From: Atopobiaceae bacterium
GTDB lineage: Bacteria > Actinomycetota > Coriobacteriia > Coriobacteriales > Atopobiaceae
Assembly (NCBI GenBank): GCA_902834555.1
Contig: CADFJN010000004.1
Location: 62,001-126,000, forward strand
Direction of reading: 5' to 3'
DNA length: 64,000 nt
In this document: piece after piece, positions 50,896 through 58,985 of the stretch
Position numbering within the stretch: the first letter of the stretch is position 1
How the letters are laid out: the number at the start of each line of letters is the position of its first letter
The notes under the pieces: generated by a model
Seen by the model: only the letters and a program-made list of their open reading frames with translations
What the model was told of the DNA's origin: nothing
Databases searched by the model: none
Translations under genes and position numbers: made by a program

Positions 50896-51544
50896 CAAGA
50901 ACGGCAGCGGGTTGGGCTCGAGCGTCCGTACGCCGCTCTTGCTGCACGCCTGCTGCGGTCCCTGCTCGATAGAGCCCGTGGAGCTTCTTCGCCACGAGGG
51001 CTTTGAGCCAACCATCTGCTGGACCAACCCAAACATCCAGCCTGTGGCCGAGCACGACCGTCGCCTTGCCACGCTGCGCGCGTGGGCGGCGGACGTCGCA
51101 CACGTTGATGTGATAGTTGCCGGAGACAACCGTTCTGCATGGGAGACAGGCGTTGCCCCGCATGGCTTCGACCGCGCCGCGCGCTGCCGCGCCTGCTACG
51201 CCCTGCGCCTGGCAGAGGCTTGTCGCATCGCCCGCGACCTGGGCTTTACTCACATCTCCACCACGCTTGCGGTCTCGCCCTACCAGCTCTTCGAAACCTG
51301 CGGCGACGTGCTTGCCAAGACGGCAGCCGCCTATGGCCTTACGCCGGTTTGGCGCGACTTCAGGCCCTACTATCCCGACGCCACCCGCACCTCCCGCGAC
51401 CTGGGCATGTATCGGCAGAACTACTGTGGCTGCCGCTTCTCGGCCGCCGAGGCCGCCGTCGAGCGCCACGAGGCCCGCGACCGCCGCAAGGCCGAGCGCG
51501 AGGCCGCACACGCTGCAGCCAACGCTGCCGCAGCCGCGCGCTAG
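50876..51544 (+). CDS. queH: Epoxyqueuosine reductase QueH
   Basis: 222 aa. Last step of queuosine formation in tRNA, the QueG-independent enzyme. Cysteine motifs HACCGPC (about 28-34), FDRAARCRACYALR (about 100), and YCGCRFS (about 184-190), which hold a 4Fe-4S cluster and an adjacent iron. An Ala/Glu-rich tail ends it. ATG 50876 has GGGGAG. queA follows, and tgt is at 54860. Confidence 0.95.
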   Translation: MQLHGDDKNGSGLGSSVRTPLLLHACCGPCSIEPVELLRHEGFEPTICWTNPNIQPVAEHDRRLATLRAWAADVAHVDVIVAGDNRSAWETGVAPHGFDRAARCRACYALRLAEACRIARDLGFTHISTTLAVSPYQLFETCGDVLAKTAAAYGLTPVWRDFRPYYPDATRTSRDLGMYRQNYCGCRFSAAEAAVERHEARDRRKAEREAAHAAANAAAAAR

Positions 51545-51651
51545 CCTCGCCGTCGCTTCTTGCCGCCACGCGCTAGAATGGGCGGCCGGCGCACAACGCG
51601 CCGCATCTCACCTCATCACACCAGCCCTAGGGCACGAGGAGAACCACACAC

Positions 51652-52818
51652 ATGCGCACCGACGACTTTGACTACCCGCTCCCAGACGAGCTCATTGCAC
51701 AGGCACCCGCGGAGCCCCGCGACTCCTGCCGCCTTCTCGTGCTCAACCGCGAGGACGGCTCGCTTGAGCACCGCCGCTTCACCGACGTGATCGACTGCCT
51801 TGACCCGGGTGACCTTCTCGTTGCCAACAAGACGCGCGTCATGCCGGCGCGCCTCGTGGGGCACAAGCGCGGCACCGGCGGCGTGGCCGAGACGCTCCTG
51901 CTCAAGCGCCGGGAGGACCTCGATCCCCTGGGACACGTGTGGGAGTGCCTCGTGAACCCCGGCAAGCGCCTCCGCCAGCCCGGTATTGTCATCGAGTACC
52001 GCGCGGGTGGGCTGCACGCGCCCCTCTCCGCCGAGGTTGTGCTCACGGGCGAGATTGTCGACTTCCTCGAGGACAACCGCGGCGGCCGGTTGGTGCGCTT
52101 CGAGCCGCAGGGCGGCCGCACGCTCGATGCCGCCATCCACGAGGCAGGGCATGTGCCGCTTCCGCCCTACATCACCAAGTACGAGGGCGATCCCGAGAAG
52201 TACCAGACGGTCTACGCCATGCACGAGGAGCACTCCGCGGCAGCACCCACGGCTGGCCTGCACTTTACGCCGGAGCTCATCAAGAGGATCGAGGACAAGG
52301 GCGTTGGCTGGAAGACGGTCGAGCTCGAGGTGGGCATCGACACCTTCCGCCTGGTCACCGAGGACGATCCAACCAAGCACGTGATGCACACCGAGCGCTA
52401 CCACGTGCCCCAGGACGTGGTCGATGCCGTCCATGCCACCAAGGCGGCGGGGCACCGCGTGGTTGCCGTGGGCACCACGGCGGTCCGCTCGCTCGAGAGC
52501 GCCTGGGACCCAGAGGCGCCTGCGTCTGTGCCGGCAGTCACGGCCCGTCGCTTCGAGGACGCGCCGGACTCTGCCGCCGTCACGGGTCGTGGCGACATCG
52601 TCGAGCGCCGCGACGCCACCACCAACCTCTACCTCATGCCGGGTTCCACCTACCACGTGGTGGACGCCCTCATCACCAACTTCCACGTGCCTCGCTCGAC
52701 GCTCATGATGCTTGTCTCGGCGCTTGCTACGCGCGAGCAGATCATGGCCGCCTACCAGGCAGCCATTGACGAGAGGTACCGCTTCCTCTCGTTTGGTGAC
52801 GCCATGCTCATCAGGTAG
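51652..52818 (+). CDS. queA: SAM:tRNA ribosyltransferase-isomerase
   Basis: 388 aa. Transfers and isomerises ribose from SAM onto preQ1-tRNA. DYPLPDELIAQAPAEPRDSCRLLVL at the start, HVPLPPYI, KYQTVYA, AAPTAGLHFTP and the final TNFHVPRSTLMMLVSA: full QueA length. Between queH and tgt; with tgt this gives three of the later queuosine steps in the window. Confidence 0.97.
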   Translation: MRTDDFDYPLPDELIAQAPAEPRDSCRLLVLNREDGSLEHRRFTDVIDCLDPGDLLVANKTRVMPARLVGHKRGTGGVAETLLLKRREDLDPLGHVWECLVNPGKRLRQPGIVIEYRAGGLHAPLSAEVVLTGEIVDFLEDNRGGRLVRFEPQGGRTLDAAIHEAGHVPLPPYITKYEGDPEKYQTVYAMHEEHSAAAPTAGLHFTPELIKRIEDKGVGWKTVELEVGIDTFRLVTEDDPTKHVMHTERYHVPQDVVDAVHATKAAGHRVVAVGTTAVRSLESAWDPEAPASVPAVTARRFEDAPDSAAVTGRGDIVERRDATTNLYLMPGSTYHVVDALITNFHVPRSTLMMLVSALATREQIMAAYQAAIDERYRFLSFGDAMLIR

Positions 52819-52838
52819 CGCCCAGCCGCCCGTACCCG

Positions 52839-54254
52839 CTATGCCCCCGTGGAGACCGTGCCTGTGGTGGTCACACTTGTCGACGCGGCCGCGCCTGCAG
52901 CGCCGCCGCCCTGCCCAAACAGCATGGAGGTGACGAGAACAACCACCACTACCACGATCACGGCGAGAATCGCCAGCACGGTGACGCGCTTTGCACGGGT
53001 GCGGCGGCGCAGCTCTTGCTCGGTGCGTCCAAGCTCCTCCACCTTTGCACGCTGTGCCGTTAGTGCCTGCTCGCGTTCGGCAATCGAGCGGCGCAGCTGC
53101 TCTGTCGCCTGCGGCGTGTCGTGAATGCTCTTCGCCTCGCTGAGAAGGTCGCTTGCCTTGCCCGCGTCCGTCCGGGCGTTGTCGCGCAGACGGTTCGAGC
53201 GGTCTATCTCTGCCTTGTGACGGTCGATGTTGTCCGACAGCTTCTTCTGTCGCGCCTCCGCCTCGGTGCGGAGGTGGTCGTACTCAGCGCGGCGCTCCTT
53301 GGCCTCGGCCTGCATGGCGTCGGACTCGCGCTGCGCGGTCTCGAGCGACTGCTTCTGGGTCCAGAGATGCGTTTGGGCGTTGTCGACGGAGGACTGCGCG
53401 TCTGCGGTCGACCTGGTTACGGCAGCCTCGGCGGCGCTCACGTGCGCGGTCTCGGCGGCGAGCTCCTGGCGAACCTGCGCGATGGCGTCTCGCTTGGCAG
53501 ACGGGTCGGCAAGCAGCTTGTCAAGCTCTCCCTGGACCTTGCGCTGGCGCGCCTTTGAGTTGTCGAGTGCGCGGTTTGCCGAGGCAATCGCCTGCTCGCG
53601 GCGATCCGTTGCGTCCTTCACCTGGCCCTCTGCCGTGCGCACGGCGCGCTTGGCCTCGGCGACGGTGCGCGTGGCGTCGTCTGCGCGGCCCTTGGAGGAC
53701 TCGGCGAGCTGCTTGTAGGGGCGCAGAGCCTGCTCGTCGTCGGTGCGCATCTTGGCGAGACGGGCCTCGAGGTCCTGCAGCTCGTGGGTGAGGCGCGCCG
53801 CGCGCTGCACCGCGTCGGCCGCGCGCTTCTGGGCATCTGCGAGTGCGGCGCTCTGGGCAGCCACGATGCCTTCGTAGCCGCCTTCGATGCTCTCGCGGTG
53901 CTCAAGGGCAGCGCGCTGCGCCTCGAGCGCTTTCTCCATGGAATCCATCTGCGACTTTGCGGAGGAGTGCTGGCGCGAAGCGTCCCTCACGTCGCGCAGG
54001 GCGGTGAAGCCGGCTGCTATGCCCTTGCCTGCCCCACGGGCGGCTCCTGCCGCTGCACCTGCGGCCGCGCTGGCGGCTCCTGCGGCTGCGCCCGCGGCTT
54101 TGGACGCGACCTGGGCGGCATCGTCCTTCGCGCCTTTGCCGTCGTCCTTGGGAGTGGCGGCGTTGCCCCTGGCCCCCGCGGCCTTACCCTGTGCGTTCGT
54201 GGCGCCCTTCTCGGAAGCGCTCTTCTCGCCCTTATTGCCCTTGCCCCAAGCCAT
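52839..54254 (-). CDS. Coiled-coil membrane protein with Ala/Gly-rich head
   Basis: 471 aa. The N-terminal 85 residues are Ala/Gly/Lys-rich with a GxxxA-type repetitive stretch (AAGAAAGAASAAAGAAAGAA). A long coiled coil (about 100-395) of Ala/Glu/Arg/Lys with almost no Pro or Gly follows, then a single strong membrane helix (VTVLAILAVIVVVVVVLVTSML, about 422-443) and a Gly/Thr-rich end. The topology is that of a long cytoplasmic rod anchored by its C-terminal end. Family not recognised; scaffold or SMC-like resemblance is only by composition. It is convergent with queA and divergent from ptsH. ATG 54254 has AAAGGAG. Confidence 0.7.
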   Translation of the reverse strand: MAWGKGNKGEKSASEKGATNAQGKAAGARGNAATPKDDGKGAKDDAAQVASKAAGAAAGAASAAAGAAAGAARGAGKGIAAGFTALRDVRDASRQHSSAKSQMDSMEKALEAQRAALEHRESIEGGYEGIVAAQSAALADAQKRAADAVQRAARLTHELQDLEARLAKMRTDDEQALRPYKQLAESSKGRADDATRTVAEAKRAVRTAEGQVKDATDRREQAIASANRALDNSKARQRKVQGELDKLLADPSAKRDAIAQVRQELAAETAHVSAAEAAVTRSTADAQSSVDNAQTHLWTQKQSLETAQRESDAMQAEAKERRAEYDHLRTEAEARQKKLSDNIDRHKAEIDRSNRLRDNARTDAGKASDLLSEAKSIHDTPQATEQLRRSIAEREQALTAQRAKVEELGRTEQELRRRTRAKRVTVLAILAVIVVVVVVLVTSMLFGQGGGAAGAAASTSVTTTGTVSTGA

Positions 54255-54513
54255 GGAGGCTCCTTTCGAAACCGCGCTACATCCGCGCGAGACAATTGTT
54301 GTGGTTGCAACGCCGTAGCCGCTCCAACGGCTGCTGCGCCTTCTCCATTTTGCCGCAAGCAACCGCACGTGGGGATAATCGTCTCGTATGAGAAGAGTTT
54401 GTCCGTCAGCTGTCCATGATGTGTGTAAACTATACGAGCGTTTGGTACGATATAAGCGATTCGGGGAATTGCTCCCCGAGCCTAGTCAGGGAGTCTAGAA
54501 GGGGAGTTCTAAC

Positions 54514-54786
54514 ATGGTTTCCAAGCAGACTACGATCATCAACGCCACCGGCCTTCACGCCCGTCCCGCGTCCGTCTTCGTGACCGAGGCCAAGAAGTAC
54601 CAGTCCAACGTCACCATCAAGAACGTCGACAAGGACACCGCGCCTGTCAACGCCAAGTCCATCATGATGATCCTGGCCGCTGGCCTTGGCACCGGCACCA
54701 AGATCGAGATCGCGTGCGACGGTCCCGACGAGCAGGAGGCCCTCGACGCCCTCGTTGCCCTCGTCGACTCCGGCTTCGGCGAGTAG
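54514..54786 (+). CDS. ptsH: PTS phosphocarrier HPr
   Basis: 90 aa. ATGLHARPAS (His15 phosphorylated by EI) and AKSIMMILAAGL (Ser49, the site regulated by HPr kinase, equivalent to the usual Ser46 with a three-residue shift). It passes phosphate to PTS EIIA proteins such as Crr at 15179. ptsI is not next to it. ATG 54514 has AAGGGGAG. A CGGGGA/TCCCCG hairpin lies in its leader (about 54463-54479). Confidence 0.96.
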   Translation: MVSKQTTIINATGLHARPASVFVTEAKKYQSNVTIKNVDKDTAPVNAKSIMMILAAGLGTGTKIEIACDGPDEQEALDALVALVDSGFGE

Positions 54787-54812
54787 GCTGCGCAAGTACA
54801 TGTGCAAGCTGA

Positions 54813-54837
54813 CGGCCCGGGTCTCCCGGGCCGTTTT
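54813..54837 (+). terminator. Terminator of ptsH
   Basis: CGGCCCGGG and CCCGGGCCG pair (54813-54833) with loop TCT, followed by TTTT. It also separates ptsH from tgt, which starts only 23 bp later. Confidence 0.9.
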
Positions 54838-54859
54838 CATGACGCAAGAGGAGCACGTG

Positions 54860-55999
54860 ATGGAGCCTGAGTGGTTCACATACGACATTGTCGCCGAGGA
54901 TCCTGCCACGCACGCGAGGGCGGGTGTCCTGCACACCCCGCACGGCGACGTGCCCACGCCCATCTTTATGCCCGTGGGTACCAAGGGCACGGTGAAGGGG
55001 GTCCTGGTGCCGCAGCTCAAGGAGCTTGGCGCCAAGATTGTCCTTGCCAACACCTACCACCTGGCCATGCGTCCCGGCGCAGACCTTGTTGCCGAGATGG
55101 GTGGCCTGCATGGCTTCACCCGCTGGGACGGCCCTATCCTCACGGACTCCGGTGGCTTCCAGGTCTTTAGCCACGAGGAGTTCTGCAAGCTCTCGGCTGA
55201 CGGCGTGCGCTTCCGTGCGGTCGACTACGACGGCCGCTGGTTCACCTGGACGCCCGAGGAGAACATGGACATCGCCCAGAAGCTGGGTGCCGACATCGTG
55301 ATGCAGCTCGACCAGTGCGTGGGCTACCCGGCCCCGCGCTCGAAGGTCGAACGCGCCGTTGACCTCTCCGCCATGTGGGCCGAGCGCTGCTGGAAAGCGC
55401 ACACCCGACCCGACCAGGCGCTCTTTGGCATCGTGCAGGGCGGGATGGACCTCACGCTTCGCAGGCGCTCGCTGCAGCACCTTCTCGACGTGGGAGACTT
55501 CCCGGGCTTTGGCATTGGCGGGTATTCGGTTGGCGAGGACCACGAGACCATGTTCGAGAGCCTTGCGCCCCTTGCCTCGCAGTACATGCCGCGCGAGAAG
55601 CCCCGCTACCTCATGGGCGTGGGCAACCCCACCACGCTCGTGCGCGGCGTGTCATACGGCATCGACATGTTTGACTGCGTGCTTCCCACGCGCACGGCGC
55701 GCATGGGCACGGCCTTTTCGAGCGAGGGCAAGCTCAACCTGCGCCATGCGCGCTTTGCGCACGACGCCGGACCGCTCGACCCCGCGTGCACCTGTCCCGT
55801 CTGCCAGGGAGGATACACGCGCGCCTACCTGCACCATCTGGTGCGACAGAAGGAGATGGTCGGCTCCATCCTGCTGTCGATGCACAACTTGTACTTCCTT
55901 CTCGACCTCATGCGCCGTGCGCGCGAGTCGATCATCGCGGGAACGTACGGGGAGTTCGTCTCGCGCTGGATGGACTCGCCGGCCGCAAAGGATTGGTAG
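54860..55999 (+). CDS. tgt: tRNA-guanine transglycosylase
   Basis: 379 aa. Exchanges G34 for preQ1 in tRNAs with GUN anticodons. DSGGFQVFS near 94, GIVQGGMD near 193, GIGGYSVGED, VGNPTTLVRGVSYGIDMFDCVLPTRTAR with the catalytic Asp, and the zinc site CTCPVCQGGYTRAYLHHL near 311-328. ATG 54860 follows AAGAGGAG. Same pathway as queA/queH. Confidence 0.97.
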   Translation: MEPEWFTYDIVAEDPATHARAGVLHTPHGDVPTPIFMPVGTKGTVKGVLVPQLKELGAKIVLANTYHLAMRPGADLVAEMGGLHGFTRWDGPILTDSGGFQVFSHEEFCKLSADGVRFRAVDYDGRWFTWTPEENMDIAQKLGADIVMQLDQCVGYPAPRSKVERAVDLSAMWAERCWKAHTRPDQALFGIVQGGMDLTLRRRSLQHLLDVGDFPGFGIGGYSVGEDHETMFESLAPLASQYMPREKPRYLMGVGNPTTLVRGVSYGIDMFDCVLPTRTARMGTAFSSEGKLNLRHARFAHDAGPLDPACTCPVCQGGYTRAYLHHLVRQKEMVGSILLSMHNLYFLLDLMRRARESIIAGTYGEFVSRWMDSPAAKDW

Positions 56000-56392
56000 C
56001 CTGCCTGTTCTACGCCAATTTCGTTCTTTAGCGGATATTAAGAACATTGCCCCCAAACTCGCGCAGAAGCGCAGCTAAATTCTGTCGCGCCTCCGCAACG
56101 CACCCGCTCCCGTTGGGCGGCGGGTCCGAGGAGGGGTGTTGCATCTCGATTCCGGGAGATCGGGCCTTATTACCGAGCCGTCGTGATGCCCGAGCGTTCT
56201 CCCAGATAGCAGCGGCGACCTCCCAACGGGCCGGTGACAGCGGCGGCAGCGAAGCGCGCGGTATTACCGGTCCGTGGCTTCCGTCAGTCCTTACCTGCGG
56301 AAATGATTTGGTGCCAAGACGGGCCGGTAACAACGGGCGGGCGCGCAGGGGGCGGGGCAAAGGCCCACTCAGCGACGTTGCGGAGCAAACCC
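56000..56392. repeat. Intergenic region with several related palindromes (element D)
   Basis: A half arm TTCTTTAGCGG-ATATTAAGAAC (56024-56045) of the A-C type stands alone. Further on, GTATTACCGGTCCGT (56261-56275) faces ACGGGCCGGTAAC (56319-56331) around ACCTGCGGAAA at 56293-56303. A looser pair, TTATTACCGAGCCGTC and ACGGGCCGGTGAC, lies at 56167-56236. No ORF is convincing. This is the same core with different arms, upstream of secD. Confidence 0.6.
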
Positions 56393-56398
56393 TATAAT
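56393..56398 (+). promoter_or_regulatory. -10 box of the secD operon
   Basis: A perfect TATAAT 75 bp before secD; no strong -35 is visible at 17 bp (AGCGAC is the nearest hexamer). Confidence 0.5.
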
Positions 56399-56472
56399 GG
56401 CTTCGGAAAATAACCGCAGCCGTGTGTCTCTCACGCGGTCGGCATGCTTGCCAATAAACGGAAGGTTTGCAC

Positions 56473-58008
56473 ATGGCCCAAAAGCAAGACCGCGAGGCCC
56501 CCAAGACGGGCCTCGACCGGTGGAACGCTACCGAGTCGAAATCGCGTGGCTCGAAGGGTGGGCGCGCCGCTCGCCCCGGCCGCTCCAAGCGCCGCCGCAT
56601 GAACCCAACCGTCCGCCGCTACGTCTCCACGATCGTGGTGACTGCAGTTCTCTGCGTGGCGTGTGCGTTCTGCTTCACGCCGCTTGGCGAGCGCATCACC
56701 ACCGGCCTCGACATCCAGGGTGGCGTCTCGGTGATTCTCACCGCCTCAAAGCAGGATGGCTCTGCGCCCTCGACGGACGAGATGAACACCGCCAAGACCA
56801 TCGTCGAGAAGCGCGTCAACACGCTGGGCGCCTCTGAGGCAACCGTGCAGATCCAGGGCAACAACTCGATTCTGGTCCAGATTCCCGGCGCCACGGACGC
56901 GGATGCCGCGGTCCAGACAATTGGCCAGACCGGTCACCTCGAGTTTGTCCGCCTCGATGATATCGGTGACGCGGACGCCCTCGCAAAGATAGAGGCCGGC
57001 GCCTCCAACGTGATGCTCGAGCAGGGCACCTACACCTCCTTCCTCGACGGCTCCTATATTGAGTCCACCTCCGTCGCACAGTCCTCCACCTCGGTGGGCA
57101 CCTATGCGGTGAACATCACCTTCAACTCCGAGGGTGCGGACATCTTTGACAAGGTGACCAAGGAGCTTGCCCCCACCAACGGCCAGATCTGCATCGTGCT
57201 CGACGGCGTGGTTCAGTCTGCCCCCGCCGTGCAGGAGGAGATCTCTGGCGGAAAGGTCTCCATCACCGGCAACTTCACGAGCGACCAGGCGCAGGAGCTC
57301 AAGACCGTGCTCGACTCTGGCTCGCTGCCGGTTAGCCTCAACTACTCAGAGAGCCGCGTGGTTGGCCCCACGCTTGGACAGGACTCGCTCAACCAGGGCA
57401 TCCTCGCCCTTGTCATCGGCGTGGCCATCGTGATTGTCTACCTGTTCTTCTTCTACCGTGGCCTGGGGCTCCTCACGCTTGGCTCGCTCGTGGTCTTCGC
57501 TATTCTCTACCTGGGGCTTCTTGCGATTCTCTCGCACTATGGGATGTTCTCTCTGTCGCTGCCGGGACTTGCGGGCATGGTCCTAACCACTGGCTCTGCG
57601 GCCGACTCCTCGATCCTCGTGCTCGAGCGCTTCCGCGAGGAGATCCGCATGGGCCGCACCGTCAAGAACGCCTCCGTCTCGGGTGCGCGCCACGGAATCA
57701 TGACCTCCCTCGACGCCGACATCGTGACCCTCGTCACCGCCCTTGCGCTCTTCTTTGTGGGCACTGGCACCGTAAAGGGCTTTGGCCTCACGCTGGCGCT
57801 CGGCGTTGCCTGCGACATCGTGACTATGTTTGGCTTCAAGGCACCCGCGCTCAGGCTCCTTGCCGCCCACGTCATCCCGTCGCACCCTGGTTTCTGGGGT
57901 GTCGACCAGGACATCGCCGAGGCGGAGCGCAAGTCCCAGGAGGCTCAGAAGGCGAGGGGCGCAAAGGCGCCCGCCTCGTCTGCGAGGGGGGGTGAAGCTC
58001 GTGCGTAG
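56473..58008 (+). CDS. secD: Protein translocase subunit SecD
   Basis: 511 aa. Membrane helix near 54-75 after a long basic cytoplasmic head (TGLDRW, SKGGRAARPGRSKRRR), then DIQGG (TTGLDIQGGVSVILT, about 82), periplasmic P1 domain, and five C-terminal helices from GILALVIGVAIVIVYLFFFYRG; LTTGSAADSSILVLERFREE matches the D4 motif (Ala in place of the usual Val/Asn). With SecF it uses proton force to pull exported proteins. Overlaps secF by 8 bp. Confidence 0.95.
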   Translation: MAQKQDREAPKTGLDRWNATESKSRGSKGGRAARPGRSKRRRMNPTVRRYVSTIVVTAVLCVACAFCFTPLGERITTGLDIQGGVSVILTASKQDGSAPSTDEMNTAKTIVEKRVNTLGASEATVQIQGNNSILVQIPGATDADAAVQTIGQTGHLEFVRLDDIGDADALAKIEAGASNVMLEQGTYTSFLDGSYIESTSVAQSSTSVGTYAVNITFNSEGADIFDKVTKELAPTNGQICIVLDGVVQSAPAVQEEISGGKVSITGNFTSDQAQELKTVLDSGSLPVSLNYSESRVVGPTLGQDSLNQGILALVIGVAIVIVYLFFFYRGLGLLTLGSLVVFAILYLGLLAILSHYGMFSLSLPGLAGMVLTTGSAADSSILVLERFREEIRMGRTVKNASVSGARHGIMTSLDADIVTLVTALALFFVGTGTVKGFGLTLALGVACDIVTMFGFKAPALRLLAAHVIPSHPGFWGVDQDIAEAERKSQEAQKARGAKAPASSARGGEARA

Positions 58009-58984
58009 CCACTTCTCCCACGAGATCTCGTTCATCGGCCACCGTAAGCAGTTCCTCACGCTCTCGTGCATCCTTGTGATTCTGTCCATCGTCGGCCTTG
58101 CCGTGCGCGGCCTGGTCTTTGGCATCGAGTTCACGGGCGGCACAGAGATAGACTTCTATCAGACGGGCGACATCACCATCGAGCAGATGCGCGACGCCCT
58201 CGCGGCAACGGACGAGGGCACGGCTACCGTCCAGACCACCACCACGCAGGGCGAGGCGGGCTTCCTCGTTCGCTCTGACACCACCGACCCCACCACCGCC
58301 AACGCCCACGCACAGGCGGCCGCCGAGTCCCTGGGCCTCACGAGCGACAACTATACCGTCACGACCATCGGCCCCGACTGGGGCGCAGATACCACGCGCT
58401 CGTCGCTCATGGCGTTTGGCGTGGCCATTCTGCTCATCATTGCTTATGTCTCGTTCCGCTACGAGTTCAAGATGTCCATCACGGCGGTGGTCGCGCTCAT
58501 CCACGACCTCGTGATCACGCTGGGCGTCTACGCCTGGTTCCAGATTGACATCTCGCCCAACGTCATTGCCGCACTTCTCACCATCATGGGCTACTCGCTC
58601 TACGACACCGTGGTCGAGTTCAACCGTATGAACGAGAATGCCAAGCAGCTCCGCGATGGCGTGCACCACACCTACTTCGAGATCTGCAACTTCTCGATCA
58701 ACGAGGTCATCGTCCGCACCATCAACACCACGATTGTGACGCTCGTGCCGGTTATCTGCATGCTGGCCATTGGCGGCGCCACGCTCAAGGACTTTGCCTT
58801 CGCCATCCTGGTCGGCGAGATCTTGGGCACCTACTCCAGCTTCGCCGTGGCGTCCCCGCTCCTGGCCATCTGGAAGACGCGCGAGCCCAAGTGGGCAAAG
58901 CTCGAGGCAAAGTACGGCAGCGCCGCCAAGACCACGGCGACCCCCGCCGACGGCGCCGAGAAGAACGAGTCCAAGGAAGGCTAA
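58001..58984 (+). CDS. secF: Protein translocase subunit SecF
   Basis: 327 aa from GTG 58001, inside the last codons of secD, with GAGGGGGGG 8 nt upstream; GTG 57992 is a second choice. DFxGGT-type motif GIEFTGGTEIDF near 41-52, periplasmic domain, then five helices with the family block MGYSLYDTVVEFNRMNENAK (about 202-221). Its stop is one base from the start of the recJ fusion. Confidence 0.94.
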   Translation: MRSHFSHEISFIGHRKQFLTLSCILVILSIVGLAVRGLVFGIEFTGGTEIDFYQTGDITIEQMRDALAATDEGTATVQTTTTQGEAGFLVRSDTTDPTTANAHAQAAAESLGLTSDNYTVTTIGPDWGADTTRSSLMAFGVAILLIIAYVSFRYEFKMSITAVVALIHDLVITLGVYAWFQIDISPNVIAALLTIMGYSLYDTVVEFNRMNENAKQLRDGVHHTYFEICNFSINEVIVRTINTTIVTLVPVICMLAIGGATLKDFAFAILVGEILGTYSSFAVASPLLAIWKTREPKWAKLEAKYGSAAKTTATPADGAEKNESKEG

Positions 58985-58985
58985 C

